Part shown: positions 7,831 to 16,450 of the stretch, one piece after another
How positions within the stretch are numbered: position 1 is the first letter of the stretch
Layout of the letters: the number at the start of each line of letters is the position of its first letter
Assembly: GCA_947631955.1 (NCBI GenBank)
Contig: CANRNJ010000004.1
Location: forward strand, 1-64,000
Reading direction: 5' to 3'
DNA: 64,000 nucleotides
Origin: an uncultured Lachnospiraceae bacterium
GTDB taxonomy: Bacteria; Bacillota; Clostridia; Lachnospirales; Lachnospiraceae
Position numbers and translations under genes: made by a program
The notes under the pieces: model-generated
Database searches by the model: none
What the model saw: the letters and a program-made list of their open reading frames with translations, nothing else
Told to the model about the DNA's origin: nothing

Positions 7831-8772
7831 ATGGTAGTCTGCATGAAACTTCTGAGCGTGATAGTTCCCTGCTATAATGAGGAAGAAAACGTCAGCGATT
7901 TTTATGATGAATTATTTAAGAATACCTCCTTTTTTCAGGAAAAGGAATTGGAGGTAGAATTGATCTATGTAGATGATGGGTCCTGTGACAATACCGTGCT
8001 TGAAGTGAAAAAGCTGCGGGAGCGGGACAAGCGTGTGCGTCTGCTGTCATTTTCCAGAAATTTTGGAAAAGAAGCCGCCATTTACGCGGGATTTCAAAAA
8101 TCCAAAGGAGATTACATCGTGCTCATGGATGCGGATCTCCAGGATCCACCATCGCTCCTCCCGGAGATGTACGGATATATAGAACAGGGTTACGATTCGG
8201 TGGCTACCAGACGGGTGACGAGAAAGGGTGAACCGCCGATCCGGTCTTTTTTTGCAAGAATCTTCTATCGGCTCATGAACAGAATCTCCAAGACGGAGAT
8301 CGTGGACGGGGCAAGAGATTATCGTCTTATGACAAGGCGTGTGGTGGATGCGATTCTGGCCATGTCGGAATACAATCGTTTTACGAAGGGCATCTTCGGG
8401 TGGGTAGGCTATGAAACGAAGTGGCTGGAGTATGAGAATATAGAGCGCAGAAAAGGAGAAACGAAGTTTTCCTTCTGGAAATTGTTTGCCTATTCGATCG
8501 AAGGGATCACCGCATTTTCCACAGTGCCGCTTACCATAGCGGCCGTGATGGGGGCGGCGTTTTGTCTTGTCGCGTTTGTGCTGATCGTTGTCACCGTTGT
8601 GAGAACGCTGATCTTCGGCGATCCGACTTCGGGGTGGCCTTCTCTGGTGTGCATCATCCTGTTGGTGAGCGGTGTGCAGCTTTTCTGCCTTGGAATAGTG
8701 GGGCAGTATTTGTCCAAGACTTATATGGAAGTAAAGAAACGGCCTATTTATCTCATAAAAGAGGAGCTGTAA
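7831..8772 (+). CDS. GT2 polyprenyl-phosphate glycosyltransferase (GtrB/DPM1-like)
   Basis: 313 residues. An N-terminal GT-A domain begins SVIVPCYNEEENV and carries the DDGS, FGKEAAIYAGF and DADLQDPP motifs of the DPM1/GtrB group. Two C-terminal transmembrane helices (about 230-255 and 270-290) follow. Such enzymes move one sugar from a nucleotide donor to undecaprenyl phosphate on the cytoplasmic face. The GtrA-type protein at 47752 could be a flippase partner. I choose the ATG at 7831 because AAAGGAAAGG is correctly spaced for it; a second ATG at 7843 has no SD. It ends directly at the next ATG. Confidence 0.9.
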   Translation: MVVCMKLLSVIVPCYNEEENVSDFYDELFKNTSFFQEKELEVELIYVDDGSCDNTVLEVKKLRERDKRVRLLSFSRNFGKEAAIYAGFQKSKGDYIVLMDADLQDPPSLLPEMYGYIEQGYDSVATRRVTRKGEPPIRSFFARIFYRLMNRISKTEIVDGARDYRLMTRRVVDAILAMSEYNRFTKGIFGWVGYETKWLEYENIERRKGETKFSFWKLFAYSIEGITAFSTVPLTIAAVMGAAFCLVAFVLIVVTVVRTLIFGDPTSGWPSLVCIILLVSGVQLFCLGIVGQYLSKTYMEVKKRPIYLIKEEL

Positions 8773-9702
8773 ATGAGCGGGTTGGTCAGTGTCATCGTGC
8801 CGGTGTACCGCGCACAAGACTATATTGCCGAAACGATCGCAATGGTGCAGAAACAGACTTATGCCCGGTGGGAACTGATCCTGATCGACGACTGTTCGCC
8901 GGATGGAAGCGCGGGGATCATTCGAGATACGCTGCGTCAAAACGGATACCGGAAGCGTCTGCCTTTTGCAGGAACGGATCCGGGGTATCCGGAAGGGCAG
9001 AAGGATCCGGAATATCCAAAAGGGCAGGGAGATCTGGAATACCCGGAAGGACAAGCCGGTCCGGGAACGGCCGCAGATAAGAATATCGACTGCATAGAAG
9101 ACTATGCAGACGATTCGGGACGCCGTATCGTCTATGTGCGCAAGCTGTGTAACGAAGGCGCCGCGGCGGCGCGCAATACCGGAATCGATATGGCGGAGGG
9201 AAGATATATCGCCTTTCTGGACGCGGATGATATCTGGTTTCCCGAAAAGCTTGAAAAAGAACTTTCTTTTATGGCGGACAGACAGGCGGGGTTTGTTTTT
9301 TCCGCTTACGAATTCGGTGATGAGCAGGCAAGGCCCACGGGAAAGATCGTGCATGTCCCGGAAACGCTTGTCTATGAGCAGGCTTTGTCGCGGACCGTTA
9401 TCTTTACGACTACCGTGCTGCTTGACAGAAAGATCATTCCTGTGGATCTGATGCGGATGCCCAAAGTGGAGAGCGAGGATACGGCGACTTGGTGGCAGAT
9501 CCTAAGGGCGGGGCATACGGCATACGGACTGGACGAGGTGCTTGCCGTCTACCGCAGGCCGGCCGATTCCCTGTCGTCCAATAAACTGGCGGCGGTCAGA
9601 CGCATCTGGAATCTTTATCGCAGACAGGAGAAGCTGCCTGTGGCTGTCAGCGCGCGCTGCTTTGTCCTGTGGGCTTACAGGGCGACCGTCAGACGATTAT
9701 AG
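8773..9702 (+). CDS. GT2 glycosyltransferase with an inserted 9-residue tandem repeat
   Basis: 309 residues. The GT-A fold is recognisable: VSVIVPVYRAQDYIAETI, LILIDDCSPDG, then after an insert NEGAAAARNTGIDMAEGRYIA and the metal-binding FLDADDIW. Between the two halves (about residues 69-95) are three 9-residue repeats of type D-P-x-Y-P-x-G-Q-x plus a charged linker, where family members have only a short loop. The enzyme probably stays functional because the insert is at a surface loop. Donor and acceptor are unknown. It abuts the previous gene with no gap. Confidence 0.9.
   Translation: MSGLVSVIVPVYRAQDYIAETIAMVQKQTYARWELILIDDCSPDGSAGIIRDTLRQNGYRKRLPFAGTDPGYPEGQKDPEYPKGQGDLEYPEGQAGPGTAADKNIDCIEDYADDSGRRIVYVRKLCNEGAAAARNTGIDMAEGRYIAFLDADDIWFPEKLEKELSFMADRQAGFVFSAYEFGDEQARPTGKIVHVPETLVYEQALSRTVIFTTTVLLDRKIIPVDLMRMPKVESEDTATWWQILRAGHTAYGLDEVLAVYRRPADSLSSNKLAAVRRIWNLYRRQEKLPVAVSARCFVLWAYRATVRRL
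8977..9057 (+). repeat. Three 27-bp in-frame tandem repeats
   Basis: Units at 8977-9003, 9004-9030 and 9031-9057 encode DPGYPEGQK, DPEYPKGQG and DLEYPEGQA inside a GT2 domain. The length is a multiple of three and the frame is kept. Confidence 0.9.
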
Positions 9703-9731
9703 CGGTAAATTTTCTTTCATGAGGTACCAAT

Positions 9732-11105
9732 ATGAAACGGATGGATTCTCTAAAAAGATTTGTCATATTACAGTTATCTTTTATCGGACTGCTCTTTCAT
9801 ACGGCCGTCTACGCCTTTTTTTGGTTCCATGAATATTATCCGTACCTGCGGTTCCACGGCAAAGCCAATTTCTTTTTCAAAGGACATATTCTTATCATTT
9901 TGATCTATTTTGTGCTGCTCTTTTTCTTTGCAAGCACTTACGGCGCATTGAAAATAGGCTATCTGAAGCCCACGGATGTGTTCCTCTCGGAATTCTTTTC
10001 CCTGTTGTTCGCCAATGTGATCTCCTATTTTCAGATCTCGCTGATGGCGAACTGGATCGTGAGCGTTAAACCGATCGCGATGGCGACGCTCATACAGACG
10101 ATTGCTTCAGCCGTGTGGATATTTGTGTGCAACACCTGCTATTATAAGGCGTTTCCGCCGCGGGAGATCCTGATCATCCATGGCGAGAGATCGATCAATG
10201 ATATTGTGACGAAATTTGAGTCGCGCAGGGAAAAATATAAGATCCGTAAGAGCATGAATATTTCTGAGGGCGTTGAAGCGGTCAAAAAGGAGATCGCAAA
10301 CGGATACGGGGCAGTCGTGCTGTGGGATATTCCGGTGGCAGACAGGAATTATCTGCTGAAATACTGCTACAGCCGCGCTGTCCGCGTGTATATGATGCCG
10401 AAGATATCGGATGTCATTATCAAAGGAGCGGATCAGCTGCATCTGTTCGATACGCCGATCTATCTGACCAGAGAATATGCCTTGAAAATAGAGCAGCGGA
10501 TCGTTAAAAGACTGATCGATCTGGTGTGCTCCATTCTCCTGCTGATCGCCGCGTCACCCTTTATGCTGGTCACGGCGGCCGCAATCAGGCTGTATGACGG
10601 AGGACCGGTATTCTACAAACAGATCCGGTGTACGATAGGGTGTAAAGAGTTTTCCATATTGAAATTCAGGAGTATGAGAGTGGATGCGGAGAAAGACGGA
10701 GTGGCAAGGCTTGCTTCCAAGAACGACTCCCGCATTACGCCGGTGGGAAGATTTATCCGCGCCACGAGGATCGATGAACTGCCGCAGCTGTTCAATATTT
10801 TGAAAGGCGATATGTCCTTTATCGGTCCGCGGCCGGAGCGCCCGGAGATCATCGACCAGTATCTGGAGGAAATGCCGGAATTTGCTTTCCGCATGAAAGT
10901 CAAGGCCGGTCTTGCCGGTTACGCTCAAGTATACGGCAAGTATAACACGACGCCTTATGATAAGCTGAAACTGGATCTGACATATATCGAGCAATATTCG
11001 GTATGGCTGGACCTGAAACTGATGCTTCTGACGTTGAAGATCTTGGTCAAGCCGGAGAGCACGGAGGGAGTAGACAGCACGCAGACGACCGCAATGCGTA
11101 AATAG
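9732..11105 (+). CDS. Initiating polyprenyl glycosylphosphotransferase (WbaP/CpsE-like)
   Basis: 457 residues. Four or five N-terminal helices and a central nucleotide-binding-like segment precede a C-terminal bacterial sugar transferase domain (about 255-450). That domain has a membrane hairpin, then KFRSM, RIDELPQLFNILKGDMS and the strictly conserved IGPRPERPE, and KAGLAGYAQVYGKYNT. It transfers a sugar-1-phosphate to undecaprenyl phosphate to start the repeat unit. GAGG lies shortly before the ATG. It precedes the Wzz-like gene and the glycosyltransferases, as in many capsule clusters. A second initiating enzyme of a different size class is at 63282. Confidence 0.93.
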   Translation: MKRMDSLKRFVILQLSFIGLLFHTAVYAFFWFHEYYPYLRFHGKANFFFKGHILIILIYFVLLFFFASTYGALKIGYLKPTDVFLSEFFSLLFANVISYFQISLMANWIVSVKPIAMATLIQTIASAVWIFVCNTCYYKAFPPREILIIHGERSINDIVTKFESRREKYKIRKSMNISEGVEAVKKEIANGYGAVVLWDIPVADRNYLLKYCYSRAVRVYMMPKISDVIIKGADQLHLFDTPIYLTREYALKIEQRIVKRLIDLVCSILLLIAASPFMLVTAAAIRLYDGGPVFYKQIRCTIGCKEFSILKFRSMRVDAEKDGVARLASKNDSRITPVGRFIRATRIDELPQLFNILKGDMSFIGPRPERPEIIDQYLEEMPEFAFRMKVKAGLAGYAQVYGKYNTTPYDKLKLDLTYIEQYSVWLDLKLMLLTLKILVKPESTEGVDSTQTTAMRK

Positions 11106-11138
11106 CGGCGAACCATAGAAAAAAGAAAGGTTTGGAAA

Positions 11139-12128
11139 ATGCGGGATATCAAGTACGCCGATTCGGGCATGGATCTAAAAAAACTGGCATTATGTTTTAT
11201 CAGAAAAATATGGCTTGTGCTGCTCGCGGCTGCCGTCGGCGCCGTGATCGGCGGTATTTTGTATGAAGCGGCGCATATCGTGCCGGAATCGGAGCGGGAA
11301 TACAGGGCGGTCTCCAAGATCTATCTTGATTTCGCGCCGGATGAAACGGGGGAAGTTTATCAGGCATATAACGGGTATACATGGAACGATCTGATCGCAA
11401 CGGATCCGATCCTCGACGTAACCATGGGATTCCTGCCGGAGGGGTATACGAAAGAGGAAGTCACGGCCGCCACCAAGGCGGAGATCCTGTCGGATCTAAG
11501 GCTTTTGACTATCACTGTCACTACGCATGACCGGGAGCGCTGCGACGCGATCCTGAGCGCTGTGGGGAAGTCCCTGACCCAGAGGGGCAGTACGGCCAAG
11601 GAGTTTGATAAGATCGAAGTGATACAGACTACGGAAAGCAGATTGGTGACGGCGGATTCCAGAACCGTTCAGGCGGTACTGGCGGGACTCGTCATTGCCG
11701 CTGCGCTTATGTTACTGGGGATGGGCTTTTATTATATATTGGACGACCGGATCATGGTCGCCAGTGATATAAAGCAGACGGCGGACGTGCCGTTTATCGG
11801 ATATGCGGGTTCGGACGGCGGATTTCATGCCGCATACGAAGATGATCTGGAATTTCTGCGGGAGAAGACGGGAGAGATCGCCGTATTGAACGTCGTACAG
11901 GGTGAGATGATAACGCAGGAGCGCTGGAGCGCCCTGTGCGCTTCGGACGGAGTGGTGGTAATGGTGGAATACGGAAAAGTACATGCCGCCTTTCTGGGGT
12001 TTGTCTTAGAGCAGCTTAAGGTCCGGGGATGCCGTCTGGCGGGCGTGGCGGTCAGCGGCGCCGACGACAGGTTTCTGCGCAGATATTACGGAAAAGCTAT
12101 CGGAAAGCAGATAAAAGGGACAGTATGA
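11139..12128 (+). CDS. Wzz/YveK-type chain-length protein with a kinase-like tail
   Basis: 329 residues. Transmembrane helices lie near 27-47 and 182-203, flanking an extracytoplasmic domain, which is the Wzz/CapA layout for controlling polymer length. The cytoplasmic tail (about 245-329) resembles the end of a BY-kinase: ASDGVVVMVEYGK, then LEQLKVRGCRLAGVAVSG and RRYYG. It has no Walker A, so it looks like a catalytically dead remnant of a Wzz-kinase fusion. No separate CpsD-type kinase or phosphatase is in the window. The stop overlaps the next start (ATGA). Confidence 0.8.
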   Translation: MRDIKYADSGMDLKKLALCFIRKIWLVLLAAAVGAVIGGILYEAAHIVPESEREYRAVSKIYLDFAPDETGEVYQAYNGYTWNDLIATDPILDVTMGFLPEGYTKEEVTAATKAEILSDLRLLTITVTTHDRERCDAILSAVGKSLTQRGSTAKEFDKIEVIQTTESRLVTADSRTVQAVLAGLVIAAALMLLGMGFYYILDDRIMVASDIKQTADVPFIGYAGSDGGFHAAYEDDLEFLREKTGEIAVLNVVQGEMITQERWSALCASDGVVVMVEYGKVHAAFLGFVLEQLKVRGCRLAGVAVSGADDRFLRRYYGKAIGKQIKGTV

Positions 12129-12934
12129 AAATTCAGTTGCTGGTATCGGCCGTAGAAAAAGATGCGGCCGAGCTGATCAGACAAATGCATATTCGGACTG
12201 ACGCGGTGATAGTGGATCAGTGCGATCGGTACGGCTATGAGGAGATGGAAGACCGGGGACACAGGATACAGGTCTTTACCATGCCGGAGCGAGGAGTAGG
12301 CTTAAGCCGCAATACCGCACTTCTTCATGCCAACGCCGATGTCTGTGTGTTCATGGATGAAGACGTCGTCTTAAGCGAAGACTATGAAGCGCAGATCAGG
12401 AAAGCCTATGAACAGCTTCCGGATGCCGATATGATCCTTGTCAATGTAAAGGTGGCTCCTTCCAGACGGACTTATTGGAACGAGGATATCCACCGTGTGG
12501 GCCGCCGCAATTACGGCCGGTATCCGGGATACAGCATCACGGCCAGAAGAGAGGCTCTGCTGCGGGCGAACGTACACTATTCGCTTCTTTTCGGCGGAGG
12601 AGCCAGATACAGCAACGGGGAGGACAGCCTTTTCCTCCGGGATTGTCTGAAAGCCGGACTTAAGATCTATTCCCATACGGTCTGCATCGGGGAGGAAACG
12701 GAGAGAGAATCCACATGGTTCAGCGGATACCATGAGAAATTTTTCCGGGACAGAGGGGTCCTGTACCATTATTTGTATGGCAGACTGGCGCTTTTCTTGG
12801 CATTGCGTTTTCTGTGGGTGCACAGAAAGACGATGTGCAGGGATGTTCCGATCAAGCAGGCTTATCGCTGGATGAAGGACGGAGTGCGTGAAGGGAAAGG
12901 CACAGCGGTTGGAAAGGATAACATCAGGATATGA
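12125..12934 (+). CDS. GT2-like glycosyltransferase
   Basis: 269 residues. It starts at the ATGA overlap with the Wzz-like gene; the frame is open further upstream but that is coding for the previous gene. Motifs are GVGLSRNTALLHANADVCVF followed by MDEDVVL (the metal-binding DxD variant), then LFGGGARYSNGEDS, fitting a small GT-A enzyme with a degenerate N-terminal strand. It should be cytoplasmic or peripheral. Its start and stop overlap both neighbours, so it is translationally coupled within the operon. The transferred sugar is unknown. Confidence 0.85.
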   Translation: MKIQLLVSAVEKDAAELIRQMHIRTDAVIVDQCDRYGYEEMEDRGHRIQVFTMPERGVGLSRNTALLHANADVCVFMDEDVVLSEDYEAQIRKAYEQLPDADMILVNVKVAPSRRTYWNEDIHRVGRRNYGRYPGYSITARREALLRANVHYSLLFGGGARYSNGEDSLFLRDCLKAGLKIYSHTVCIGEETERESTWFSGYHEKFFRDRGVLYHYLYGRLALFLALRFLWVHRKTMCRDVPIKQAYRWMKDGVREGKGTAVGKDNIRI

Positions 12935-14085
12935 TTCTGTATATCACGGTGGCGGCGGCCACGGTTCTGGCCGCATGTATGGTAAATAATCGACCGGTCA
13001 TGCAGCCGTATAGGATAACCAGACAGCAGATGTGCAACCGTATCTGTATGCTGACGATCTTTTTGATCTTGTTCGCGTTATCGGCATGCAGGCTGAATGT
13101 GGGGAATGACTATGCCAAATATGTGGAGTTCATGCACCTGATCAACTATGATTCCTATGTTCCCACGGAGATTGGGTTTAACCTTTTGGTCAAACTGATC
13201 TACGGGCTTTCCGGTTTTGAAAATTACCTTCTGGTATTTGCGGTATATGCGTTTGTTACGATCCTGTTCTTCCTGTCGGCGATGTATGAACAGAGCGATG
13301 ATTTTGCACTGACGTTTTTTTTGTTCATGGCGCTAGGATATTATTTTCAGACATTCAGCACGGTCCGCTATTATCTGGCGCTGGCGGTGGCGCTGTATTC
13401 CATGAAATTTGTGCTGCGCGGACAGTGGGGCAGATTCCTGATCCTGATTGCCGCGGGTTCGCTGTTCCATAAATCGATTTTGGTCGTTATTCCGCTTTAT
13501 TTTCTGGCGTCTTTATCGTGGAAAAAATGGCAGTTGTGTGCGGGCGCGCTTTTCTGCACAACGTTTCTCTTTTTCCAGGACTATTACCTGAAACTGGTCG
13601 TTTTTCTGTATCCTACTTACGAGGAAACGGAATATCTGGAAGGCGGGACCAGCTATGTCAATATTCTGCGGTGTTCTGCCGTGCTGCTGTTTGCGGGAAT
13701 AGTCTGTTGGATGCGGCGTAAGGAAGGCGGTCCGGATAAGGGATGCGGGGGAATCATGGATGATGCGGAAGACGGGAAGCGGTTTCGGTTTTATTTTTAT
13801 CTGAATCTGGGAGCGCTGGCGCTGTATGTATTCTGCTCGTTCCTGCCGATCATATCGCGCATCGGTTACTACCTGACGATCAGTCATATACTGTTTCTTC
13901 CGATGCTGCTGAAAAAGATGGAAAACGGACGGGAAAAGAAGATCTTCCGTCTGGGGATCATTTTGGCGGCGATCCTGTATTTTGCGGTGTATATGAGCAG
14001 GGCGGGGGATGACGGCACCCTGATCCTGCCCTATAAAACGTTCTTTTTTAACGACATGGTCAATATCCTGTCGGATATGAGCTGA
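12931..14085 (+). CDS. EpsG-family membrane protein (candidate Wzy-type polymerase)
   Basis: 384 residues with about ten hydrophobic segments. The family signature is visible: NVGNDYAKYVEFM near the N-terminus, EIGFNLLVKLI, then FSTVRYYLALAVALYS and GSLFHKS. EpsG proteins are thought to polymerise exopolysaccharide repeat units at the outer face of the membrane. It begins at an ATGA overlap with the GT gene before it. It and the WbaP-like and Wzz-like genes make a plausible Wzy-dependent set, but no MOP-type Wzx flippase is nearby. Confidence 0.88.
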   Translation: MILYITVAAATVLAACMVNNRPVMQPYRITRQQMCNRICMLTIFLILFALSACRLNVGNDYAKYVEFMHLINYDSYVPTEIGFNLLVKLIYGLSGFENYLLVFAVYAFVTILFFLSAMYEQSDDFALTFFLFMALGYYFQTFSTVRYYLALAVALYSMKFVLRGQWGRFLILIAAGSLFHKSILVVIPLYFLASLSWKKWQLCAGALFCTTFLFFQDYYLKLVVFLYPTYEETEYLEGGTSYVNILRCSAVLLFAGIVCWMRRKEGGPDKGCGGIMDDAEDGKRFRFYFYLNLGALALYVFCSFLPIISRIGYYLTISHILFLPMLLKKMENGREKKIFRLGIILAAILYFAVYMSRAGDDGTLILPYKTFFFNDMVNILSDMS

Positions 14086-14186
14086 CAGCGGCGGAGTCCG
14101 CCGTAGTGCAGACGGTGCGCACGGCAGGTCATGCGCCGCCGCGGACGGCCGCTGGAGCCCTATTCTGTGAAACGGGAGAATACGCA

Positions 14187-15092
14187 ATGACATTCAGTAT
14201 CATCGTAGTGTGTCTGAACGCGGGAGAAAAACTGCATGAAACGGTCGAAAGCATCCTGAATCAGACGGAACAGGATTATGAGGTCATTATCAAAGACGGT
14301 GGTTCCGGCGACGACGCCACAAGAGCGTGCTTAGAGAGATACGGATGGCAGCCGGACAAAGAGCGCGGACTGCGCAGCGAAGGTGAGGCCGCCCTGCGGG
14401 AAGGACCGGTCGATCGACGCATCCGGGTGTATTGCGGGAAGGATAACGGAATCTATGACGGCATGAATCAGGCGCTGCGGTTTGTCCGTGGGGAATATGT
14501 TTTTTTCCTGAACTGCGGGGACAGATTTTATGACGGAGAAGTGCTCGCGCGGGTCAAAGAGCGGATCCGGGAAACGGCCGGTACCGGGGCTTCGCCGGAG
14601 GAACGGATATCTGCGGACCGGCAGATGCCATATATCTTCTATGGGAATGTCTACGAGGGCAGGACCGGCACTTTGATACCCTCCAATCCGGTAATAGATG
14701 ATTTCGCCTGTTACCGCAACCTGCCCTGCCATCAGGCATGTTTTTATTCCGCGGCGCTTATGCGGGACCGCGGTTTTGACACGGACTATATCGTACGCGC
14801 CGACTACGAGCATTTTCTGTGGTGTTATTATGAGGCGCACGCGCGGACCATATATATGCCGCTTACCATAGCGGTGTATGAAGGCGGCGGTTTCTCCGAA
14901 ACGAGAGAGAATGAAAAACGTTCCAAAGCAGAACATCGGGTGGTGGTAAGCCGCTATATGCCGGCGGGCAGAGTGTTCAGATACCGGATGTTCATGCTGT
15001 TGACGCTGGCGCCTTTGAGGGCATGGATCGCCAAAAATCCGGTGACAGCAAAGGTCTATCAAAGCGTCAAGAAGAGATTGTACAAAACCTGA
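14187..15092 (+). CDS. GT2 glycosyltransferase (WcaA/WcaE-like)
   Basis: 301 residues. MTFSIIVVCLNAGEKLHETV starts a GT-A domain; VIIKDGGSGDD, DNGIYDGMNQALRF and GEYVFFLNCGD follow, the pattern of colanic-acid type GT2 enzymes. I start at 14187, where GGGAGA lies 8 nt upstream. The frame is open further upstream, but that stretch is Arg/Ala-rich with no SD. The C-terminus is basic and may contact the membrane. It lies 100 bp after the EpsG-like gene. Confidence 0.88.
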   Translation: MTFSIIVVCLNAGEKLHETVESILNQTEQDYEVIIKDGGSGDDATRACLERYGWQPDKERGLRSEGEAALREGPVDRRIRVYCGKDNGIYDGMNQALRFVRGEYVFFLNCGDRFYDGEVLARVKERIRETAGTGASPEERISADRQMPYIFYGNVYEGRTGTLIPSNPVIDDFACYRNLPCHQACFYSAALMRDRGFDTDYIVRADYEHFLWCYYEAHARTIYMPLTIAVYEGGGFSETRENEKRSKAEHRVVVSRYMPAGRVFRYRMFMLLTLAPLRAWIAKNPVTAKVYQSVKKRLYKT

Positions 15093-15163
15093 CGGAGCGG
15101 AAACAAGATCCGTGCGGGTCCATGACCGGATGAAGATTCGGTGTTACATCGGAGGTAAAAGGT

Positions 15164-16450
15164 ATGAAGGTACTATGGGTATGTAATATTATGCTTCCTG
15201 CGATAGCCAAACAGCTTGGGGTGGATTACAGTAACCGGGAAGGCTGGCTGAGCGGTCTGTTGGACCGGGTCGTTCAGGAACAGGGGAGGAACCGTATCGA
15301 ACTGGCGATCGCTTTTCCGGCGGGAGAGGATATGGGGGACCTTCGAACGACCCTGCGTCTGGGAGAAAATATACCGTGCAGCTGTTACGGTTTTTTGGAG
15401 AATCTGGACACTCCGGAGATCTATGATCCGGAACTGGAGAAACGGTTTCAGGAGATCCTGACGGACTGTATGCCGGATATCGTGCATGTGTTCGGGACGG
15501 AATATCCTCATACGCTTGCATGCGTCAAGGCATATGGGCGGCCGGAGAGGACTTTGATCGGTATACAGGGAATATGCAGCGTTATCGCGGACAAATATAT
15601 GGCGGATATTCCCATGAAAGTACAGAGGCAGGCGACGCTGCGCGACCGCATCAAAAAGGACAGTATCAGGCAGCAGCAGAGAAAATTTAAGATGCGCGGT
15701 GAGAATGAGACCGCGGCGCTTCTTTTGACCGGCCATGTGGCAGGCAGAACGGATTTTGACCGTGAGTATACGGCCAAGGTCAATCCGTCGGCCAAGTATC
15801 ATTTTCTGAATGAAACGCTGCGCGGAATCTTTTATCATGACAGGTGGAAGAGGACCGCGTGTGAACCGCACACGATCTTTCTGAGTCAGGGGGATTATCC
15901 AATCAAAGGGTTCCACTATCTGCTAAAAGCTCTTCCGAAAGTGTTGGAACAGTTCCCCGATACGCATGTCTATGTGGCCGGCAGCAATATCATAGAAGAC
16001 GAAACATTGAAAGACAGACTTAAGATCTCCGCTTACGGCAGATACATCCGGAAACTGATCCGGGAGAACCGGCTGGACAGCCATATAACGATGCTTGGAA
16101 GATTGACGGCGGAGGCCATGAAGGAGCAATATCTTAACTGCCATCTCTATGTGCTCCCTTCCGCGATAGAGAATTCGCCTAATTCGCTTGGAGAAGCCAT
16201 GATGCTTGGCGTGCCGTGCGTGGCCGCCGATGTGGGCGGCGTGCACAATATGCTGACGGACGGAGGAGATGGGATGCTGTATCCGGCAGGCAGCACGGAG
16301 GCGCTTGCCGACAGGATCATTGAGATCTTTACCAAGGAAGCTATTGTGGAGCGGTTCTCGGATAACGCCAGAAAGCATGCGCGCGTGAACCATGATGCGG
16401 ACCAGAACTATTATCGGCTGATACACATTTATCGGGAGATATTGTCATGA
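15164..16450 (+). CDS. GT4-family glycosyltransferase
   Basis: 428 residues with a GT-B layout. The N-terminal domain begins MKVLWVCNIMLPAIAKQ, with PDIVHVFGTEYPH near residue 110. The C-terminal donor domain has FLSQGDYPIKGFHYLLKAL, LGRLTAEAMKEQY and the E-x7-E type motif in SAIENSPNSLGEAMMLGVP. A strong GGAGG precedes the ATG. The stop overlaps the next start by 4 bp. The specific sugar is not predictable from these motifs. Confidence 0.9.
   Translation: MKVLWVCNIMLPAIAKQLGVDYSNREGWLSGLLDRVVQEQGRNRIELAIAFPAGEDMGDLRTTLRLGENIPCSCYGFLENLDTPEIYDPELEKRFQEILTDCMPDIVHVFGTEYPHTLACVKAYGRPERTLIGIQGICSVIADKYMADIPMKVQRQATLRDRIKKDSIRQQQRKFKMRGENETAALLLTGHVAGRTDFDREYTAKVNPSAKYHFLNETLRGIFYHDRWKRTACEPHTIFLSQGDYPIKGFHYLLKALPKVLEQFPDTHVYVAGSNIIEDETLKDRLKISAYGRYIRKLIRENRLDSHITMLGRLTAEAMKEQYLNCHLYVLPSAIENSPNSLGEAMMLGVPCVAADVGGVHNMLTDGGDGMLYPAGSTEALADRIIEIFTKEAIVERFSDNARKHARVNHDADQNYYRLIHIYREILS

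Noticed and set aside
8047-9354. Long minus-strand open frame of 435 codons
   Set aside because: It lies opposite two clear GT2 genes, has a composition typical of antisense frames (rich in Arg, His and Gln), and has no family resemblance.
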